Below are positions 60,208 through 64,000 of a stretch of 64,000 nt of DNA, one piece after another. Both the position numbers and the translations under genes were made by a program. Positions within the stretch are counted from its first letter, which is position 1. Each line of letters starts with the position of its first letter. Source of the DNA: Williamsia limnetica (lineage in GTDB: Bacteria; Actinomycetota; Actinomycetes; Mycobacteriales; Mycobacteriaceae); assembly GCF_003217475.1 (NCBI RefSeq), contig NZ_QJSP01000006.1, positions 49,878 through 113,877 on the forward strand, read 5' to 3'. Under the pieces are notes generated by a model that searched no databases, was not told where the DNA came from, and saw nothing but the letters and a program-made list of their open reading frames with translations.

Positions 60208-61577
60208 GTGTCACCGCTCGGCGACGACGGTCGCGAGGCCGGGAGGTCCGAACCCTCGGGTGTCGGCGAGGGCGTGGTCTTCTCCGCGCCGGTGTCGGGG
60301 AACACGTTGATCAAGACGAACGCCACCGCGACAGCGACGATCACCTGAGGCGTGACCGTCACACCGTCGGCGCCGAGCAGCAGGACCCCGAGCAGCGCGG
60401 AGGTCAGCGGGAGCCGCAGCATCACCGCGCACATCGCACCGATGCCCATTGCGATGGCGGGCGCCATGCTCATGCCGGGCAATCCGTTCATCGCGATCCC
60501 GAGAACGGCGCCGATGAAGATCGACGGGAAGACGGGCCCGCCGCGGAAGGCGCTCAGCGAGATCGAATACACGACGGTCTTGCACAGGCCCAGAAGCAGG
60601 AGAACCCCGACCGAGTAGTCGGCGGCGTGCGCGACGAGCTCGGGCAGCGCGTCCTGCCCTGAGAACAACACCTGCGTGAACGCGTTCCCGGACATCAGTT
60701 GGTACGCGGTGGCGGTGACGCCGATGAGCAGTCCGAGTCCCGCCGTGACCACGATGCGGCGCGCGTGCACGACAGGCCGCAGGGACAGTCCGACGAAGCG
60801 GATCACCCAGCCCAGGACCGCCGCGATGGCTCCTATGACGACGGCCCAACACAGGGTCGCGACAGTCGGATTCACCGCTGTCGGAACCGATGTGAGTGCC
60901 AGGGAGAAGGTGCCGAGTCCGGTCAGGTCGTCGAGGCCGATGAAGACGACGGCGCCGATCCCGGAGGACAGGAGCCCCGGTACCGCCACGAGACTGAGCG
61001 TTGCGCCGCCGATGCCGGCTGCTTCCATGATCAGAAAAGCTGCGAGGATCGGGGAACCGAACAGTGTGCTGATGGCGGTGAAGCTGCCCGCCGAAGCCAT
61101 GATCACCAGGGCCATCGGCGGGGCATCGGATTTCAGCAGGTGCACCGTGACCACGGCAAGGCCGCCGCCGATCGCGATCAGCGGCGCCTCAGGGCCGAGG
61201 ACGGCACCCAAACTCAGCGTCGCGAGGGCCGCCAGGATGATGCCGGGTAACTCCTTGTCCACCGGTGTGCCGCCGGCGTGAAAGCCGAAGGCGGGGGAGT
61301 GCCCTGCGTTGCCGGGAAGGTAGCGGATGGTCAGAGCGGTCAGCACGCCGCACAGCGCCAGCCAGGGGATCGGCCACCACGCCGGTGTACCGCCGGAGAA
61401 GATGTCTCCGGGCAGGTCGCTGAACACGTACCTCTGGATCTTCGTGACGGCGGCCAGAAATCCGTAGGCGATCAGTGAGATCGGTATGCCCAGGGCAGCT
61501 GCCAGCAGCAATGCCACTGCGTAGGGCTTCGAACGCATGACGGTCGCGAGATCGACGTCCGGGGCGGGAGTGGTCAA
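60198..61577 (-). CDS. ClC-family chloride channel/antiporter
   Basis: A 459-residue ClC protein with at least ten TM helices. Selectivity-filter regions: AGHSPAFGFHAGG (for GSGIP), LGPEAPLIAIGGG (for GxEGP, the gating glutamate kept) and GGPVFPSIFIGAVLG (for GxFxP). No C-terminal CBS domain. The GxFxP and gating variants suggest a divergent branch; ion and direction (channel or H+/anion exchanger) cannot be told. The start is a TTG at 61577 with GGAGG four bases upstream. Confidence 0.88.
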   Translation of the reverse strand: MTTPAPDVDLATVMRSKPYAVALLLAAALGIPISLIAYGFLAAVTKIQRYVFSDLPGDIFSGGTPAWWPIPWLALCGVLTALTIRYLPGNAGHSPAFGFHAGGTPVDKELPGIILAALATLSLGAVLGPEAPLIAIGGGLAVVTVHLLKSDAPPMALVIMASAGSFTAISTLFGSPILAAFLIMEAAGIGGATLSLVAVPGLLSSGIGAVVFIGLDDLTGLGTFSLALTSVPTAVNPTVATLCWAVVIGAIAAVLGWVIRFVGLSLRPVVHARRIVVTAGLGLLIGVTATAYQLMSGNAFTQVLFSGQDALPELVAHAADYSVGVLLLLGLCKTVVYSISLSAFRGGPVFPSIFIGAVLGIAMNGLPGMSMAPAIAMGIGAMCAVMLRLPLTSALLGVLLLGADGVTVTPQVIVAVAVAFVLINVFPDTGAEKTTPSPTPEGSDLPASRPSSPSGDTYA

Positions 61578-61799
61578 CAGGCCTCCAGAAGCCGATTACA
61601 TCCAGGCTGGGCGGCTGACATGGACCGGTGGCGCCCGACCATGGTGGCGCGTTCAGCTTGTCAGCCGTGTCCGGCTCGGGTCCTCATCCGAGACGGGTGA
61701 AAGTCGACGGTGCCCGGCGGCAGTAGCGGACACGAACTGTCCTCTACACCTGTGAAGGTTGCCCTGTCAGACACCCGACAACAACCTCATGGAGACCTC

Positions 61800-62222
61800 A
61801 TGACCATCACCACCGTCGCCCACATCAACCTGCGTGGGAACGCCCGCGAAGCGCTCGAGTTCTATCAGTCCGTGTTCGGTGGTGACCTGATCGTGGCCAC
61901 CAACACCGACGCTCAGAACGTCGAGATCCCGGAAGAAGCCGATCAAGTCAGCTGGGGGCAGGTGACATCGCCCTCGGGCTTCCACATCATGGCCTTCGAT
62001 GTGCCCTCCTCGCGCCCATGGAGTCCGGGCGAGAGCCCGTTCTTCGTCTCTGTCCGGGGCACCGACGAGACCGAGATCTCAGCCTATTGGGAGCGTCTGA
62101 GCATTGGGGCAAACACCGCGGTCCCACTCGGCCCCGCAGGCTGGTCACCGCTCTACGGCATGCTCACCGACAAGTTCGGGGTGACCTGGGTTCTCGACAT
62201 CGCCGTCGCCTACAGCGCCTGA
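61800..62222 (+). CDS. VOC-superfamily (PhnB-like) protein
   Basis: A 140-residue protein of the vicinal-oxygen-chelate fold, PhnB-like subtype. HINLRGNAREALEFYQSVFG is the usual start and PLYGMLTDKFGVTWVLDI the usual end of this family. Two metal-binding residues of true VOC enzymes are not both kept, as in most PhnB-type proteins, so a binding function is as likely as catalysis. ATG at 61800; the frame upstream is in shadow. The gene converges with the WYL regulator gene 22 bases away; the two may be functionally linked. Confidence 0.85.
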   Translation: MTITTVAHINLRGNAREALEFYQSVFGGDLIVATNTDAQNVEIPEEADQVSWGQVTSPSGFHIMAFDVPSSRPWSPGESPFFVSVRGTDETEISAYWERLSIGANTAVPLGPAGWSPLYGMLTDKFGVTWVLDIAVAYSA

Positions 62223-62243
62223 CGTCGGCGGCTCGCGGCGACG

Positions 62244-63230
62244 CTACGGCGCCGCGGGCCCGCCCGCGCGGGCATATCGGCGGGCCAGCCGGGCAAAGGC
62301 GTCGGCGAGTTCGGGCGGGCCGACGACCTCGATGTCGGTGTCGAACCGTCCGATCGATGCGGCCAGGGCGGCCCACGACCAAGAGCCCTGGATGAGCCGG
62401 CACCGCCCGGGTCCGGCCGCTTCGACGATGCCGTCCGGCACATGGGTCGATACGTCGGCCGCGGGCAGGTCCAGGATGACCTCCCCTCGGCACGGCCAAT
62501 CGACGCCGCCGGTGGGGTCGGCACCACGGAAGGTGGCGGCAACAAAAGTCGAGACGTCACCGCCCGGTATCCCGCGCGGTTCGAAATGCCGCCCGTTGGG
62601 GATGCGCGGCGTGATGCGGTCGGCGCGATACGTCCGCCAGGCGTGACGGTCGAGATCCCAGCCCACGAGGTACCACCGACCGTCCCACGTGATGAGGTGA
62701 TGCGGTTCGACGCTGCGCGGCTGTTCGTCGGTCGCCGAGCCTGCGCTCGCGTAGCCGAACCGCAGTGTCTCGCGAGCATGGATGGCGGCGCTGAGGGTGA
62801 TCAGCACATCGTTGCCCACCCGGGCTTCGGGCCGGATCGACGGTCGCCGTATCGCCGTGACCTCGAGGGTGTCGATGCGGTGACGCAACCGGGACGGCAA
62901 CACCTGCCTGATGGTGCCCAATGCGCGCACCGCGCCCTCTTCGATACCTGCGGCATTACTCGTCGCCGTCTGTAGTGCGACGGAGATCGCGATCACCTGC
63001 TCGTCGTCGAACAGCAATGGCGGCAGCTCGCTGCCCGCGCCCAGTCGGTAGCCGCCGTCGGGACCCTTGATCGCTGCGATCGGGTAACCGAGTTCGCGCA
63101 GGCGGTCGACATCGCGGCGGACCGTGCGTGGGCTGATGTCGAGGCGCTCCGCGAGTAGGGCTCCCGGCCAGTCTCGCCGGGCTTGCAGCAGCGACAGCAG
63201 CGACAGCAGCCGTTCGGAAGTCCTCAACAT
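62244..63230 (-). CDS. HTH/WYL-domain transcriptional regulator (YafY-like)
   Basis: A 328-residue regulator: an N-terminal HTH_11 winged helix (LLAERLDISPRTVRRDVDRL, RELGYPIAAIKGPDGGYRLG), then a WYL domain (HLITWDGRWYLVGWDLDRHA with RWY, and RTYRADRI) for ligand or nucleic-acid binding, and a C-terminal WCX part. It regulates unknown genes, most likely the adjacent VOC gene or itself. ATG at 63230. Divergent from the YCII/ECF sigma operon, which has its own promoter motif. Confidence 0.88.
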   Translation of the reverse strand: MLRTSERLLSLLSLLQARRDWPGALLAERLDISPRTVRRDVDRLRELGYPIAAIKGPDGGYRLGAGSELPPLLFDDEQVIAISVALQTATSNAAGIEEGAVRALGTIRQVLPSRLRHRIDTLEVTAIRRPSIRPEARVGNDVLITLSAAIHARETLRFGYASAGSATDEQPRSVEPHHLITWDGRWYLVGWDLDRHAWRTYRADRITPRIPNGRHFEPRGIPGGDVSTFVAATFRGADPTGGVDWPCRGEVILDLPAADVSTHVPDGIVEAAGPGRCRLIQGSWSWAALAASIGRFDTDIEVVGPPELADAFARLARRYARAGGPAAP

Positions 63231-63324
63231 GCGCCCATCTTCTCAGGAGTAGAGGACGCTTTCCGGCCGCTACTGTGCGGGCGAGCACGTTCGCGGGACT
63301 TGGCACAAACTTTTTCGCCGACCA

Positions 63325-63351
63325 TGTCGAGAATGGGGAGTCGGTTCCGTC
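63325..63351 (+). promoter_or_regulatory. ECF42-type promoter of the YCII-sigma operon
   Basis: TGTCGA (63325-63330) and CGTC (63348-63351) are 17 bases apart, in line with the promoter motif described for the ECF42 group (TGTCGA at -35 and a CGTC/CGA-type -10). It lies 50 bases upstream of the YCII start and so may be the sigma factor's own target. Confidence 0.55.
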
Positions 63352-63400
63352 CCAGTGGTACGAGCGGCCATGAGGGCCGCGAAGACGAAGGAGAATCACC

Positions 63401-63802
63401 ATGAAGTACCTGATGCTGAAGCACTATCGCGGTGGCCCGGGCATGAACTTCACCCCGATGGATCAGTGGACTCCAGACGAGGTCGATGCCCACATGCAGT
63501 ACATGAACGACTTCGCGGATCGTCTGCGGAACTCAGGGGAGTTCGTCGATGCGCAGGCGCTGTCGCAAGAAGGCACGTTCGTGCGGCATGACGGTGAAGG
63601 TCGCCCGCCGGTGACCGATGGCCCGTTCGCCGAGACCAAAGACCTCATCGCCGGCTGGATGGTCATCGATGTGGAGTCGCAGGAACGCGCTTACCAGCTG
63701 GCAGGGGAGCTGTCTGCCGCCCCCGGCGCCGGCGGCGAGCCGATCCGCGAGTGGCTAGAGGTTCGGCCCTTCCTCACGGCCCCGACGACTGTCACCGAGT
63801 GA
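63401..63802 (+). CDS. YCII-related (DGPF-type) protein, ECF42 partner
   Basis: A 133-residue protein with the YCII/DGPF fold: MKYLMLKHYRGG, then DGPFAETKDLIAGWMVIDVE, the DGPF motif characteristic of the proteins encoded next to ECF42 sigma factors. No catalytic activity is established for this branch. ATG at 63401 follows GAAGGAGAA. Its stop overlaps the sigma gene's GTG (GTGA), so both are coupled. Confidence 0.9.
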   Translation: MKYLMLKHYRGGPGMNFTPMDQWTPDEVDAHMQYMNDFADRLRNSGEFVDAQALSQEGTFVRHDGEGRPPVTDGPFAETKDLIAGWMVIDVESQERAYQLAGELSAAPGAGGEPIREWLEVRPFLTAPTTVTE

Positions 63803-64000
63803 ACTCCGCTTTGCTGCGGGAACTGGTTCCCGCAGTGATCGGTGTCCTCGTCCGGCGCGGAGCAGACTTCGCATCGGCCGAGGACGCCGTGCAGGAGGCG
63901 CTGATCCAGGCGCTGGAGGCTTGGCCCGATGATCCGCCGCGCGATCCGAAGGCGTGGCTGGTCTCGGTGTCCTGGCGCAGGTTCATCGACGCCGCCCGTT
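63799..64000 (+). CDS. ECF42-type sigma factor, 5' part (cut by window end)
   Basis: The first 67 residues of an RNA polymerase sigma factor: MNSALLRELVPAVIGVLVRR, GADFASAEDAVQEALIQALE (region 2.1-2.2) and AWLVSVSWRRFIDAAR (region 2.3-2.4). Position next to a DGPF protein, start overlap and the upstream TGTCGA motif place it in ECF42, whose members carry a long C-terminal extension instead of an anti-sigma partner. The rest lies beyond 64000. Confidence 0.85.
   Translation, partial: MNSALLRELVPAVIGVLVRRGADFASAEDAVQEALIQALEAWPDDPPRDPKAWLVSVSWRRFIDAAR

Overview
The window reads as high-GC chromosomal DNA of a mycolic-acid actinobacterium, most like Gordonia or a close relative. An antigen-85-type mycolyltransferase with an exported Ser/Thr-rich tail, a mycothiol-dependent-isomerase-type protein, several GAF-ANTAR regulators, a DUF222/HNH nuclease and a monomeric NADP isocitrate dehydrogenase all point there. 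No tRNA, rRNA, CRISPR array or intact prophage was seen. The species is inferred from gene content only.

Region 1-20 kb is rich in stress and accessory genes. It holds two nucleotide-identical copies of a manganese catalase (1-869 and 12220-13122), small membrane proteins (DUF4383, DUF2231, a one-helix protein), a MurE-like ligase paralog, a TPP enzyme, two short acidic proteins, cytochrome oxidase subunit I, a hemerythrin, a zinc alcohol dehydrogenase, an orphan PII protein, a three-gene membrane operon (18803 down to 16964) and an Orn/Lys/Arg-type decarboxylase. A SigF/SigB-like promoter motif lies before the second catalase.

Region 20-36 kb is a signalling island: GAF-ANTAR proteins at 16.1, 20.5, 32.5, 33.3 and 34.2 kb, a decayed relative and a short ANTAR protein at 31.8-32.4 kb, two STAS antagonists, an RsbW-like kinase and a glutaminase fused to a STAS domain. 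Between them lie a frameshifted MFS transporter, a MerR/SDR pair, a GH13 enzyme coupled to a probably inactive alpha/beta hydrolase, a purine deaminase, and an XRE/DUF2975 pair with a perfect palindrome in front of it.

Region 36-48 kb carries a MarR/azoreductase divergon with twin operators, SelO, a metzincin-like protease with a companion protein, the mycolyltransferase, and a thiolase/CoA-transferase operon divergent from an IclR regulator.

Region 48.1-54.0 kb is the most interesting part: a tightly coupled six-gene operon that looks like a mycosporine-like amino acid (MAA) pathway. In order it has a HAD-like protein without its catalytic aspartates, MysA-like cyclase, MysB-like O-methyltransferase, MysC-like ATP-grasp, MysD-like D-Ala-D-Ala-ligase homolog, and a TauD-type 2-oxoglutarate dioxygenase. 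A 12-codon ORF overlaps the first start codon. A, B, C and D would make 4-deoxygadusol, mycosporine-glycine and a disubstituted MAA such as shinorine; the dioxygenase suggests an extra tailoring step.

Region 54-64 kb holds a DUF222/HNH nuclease, an isochorismatase-family hydrolase, icd, a MarR/membrane/rhodanese divergon, a ClC transporter, VOC and WYL proteins, and the start of a YCII/ECF42 sigma operon cut by the window end. A large nested palindrome occurs twice (47.2 and 56.4 kb), each time behind a gene end.
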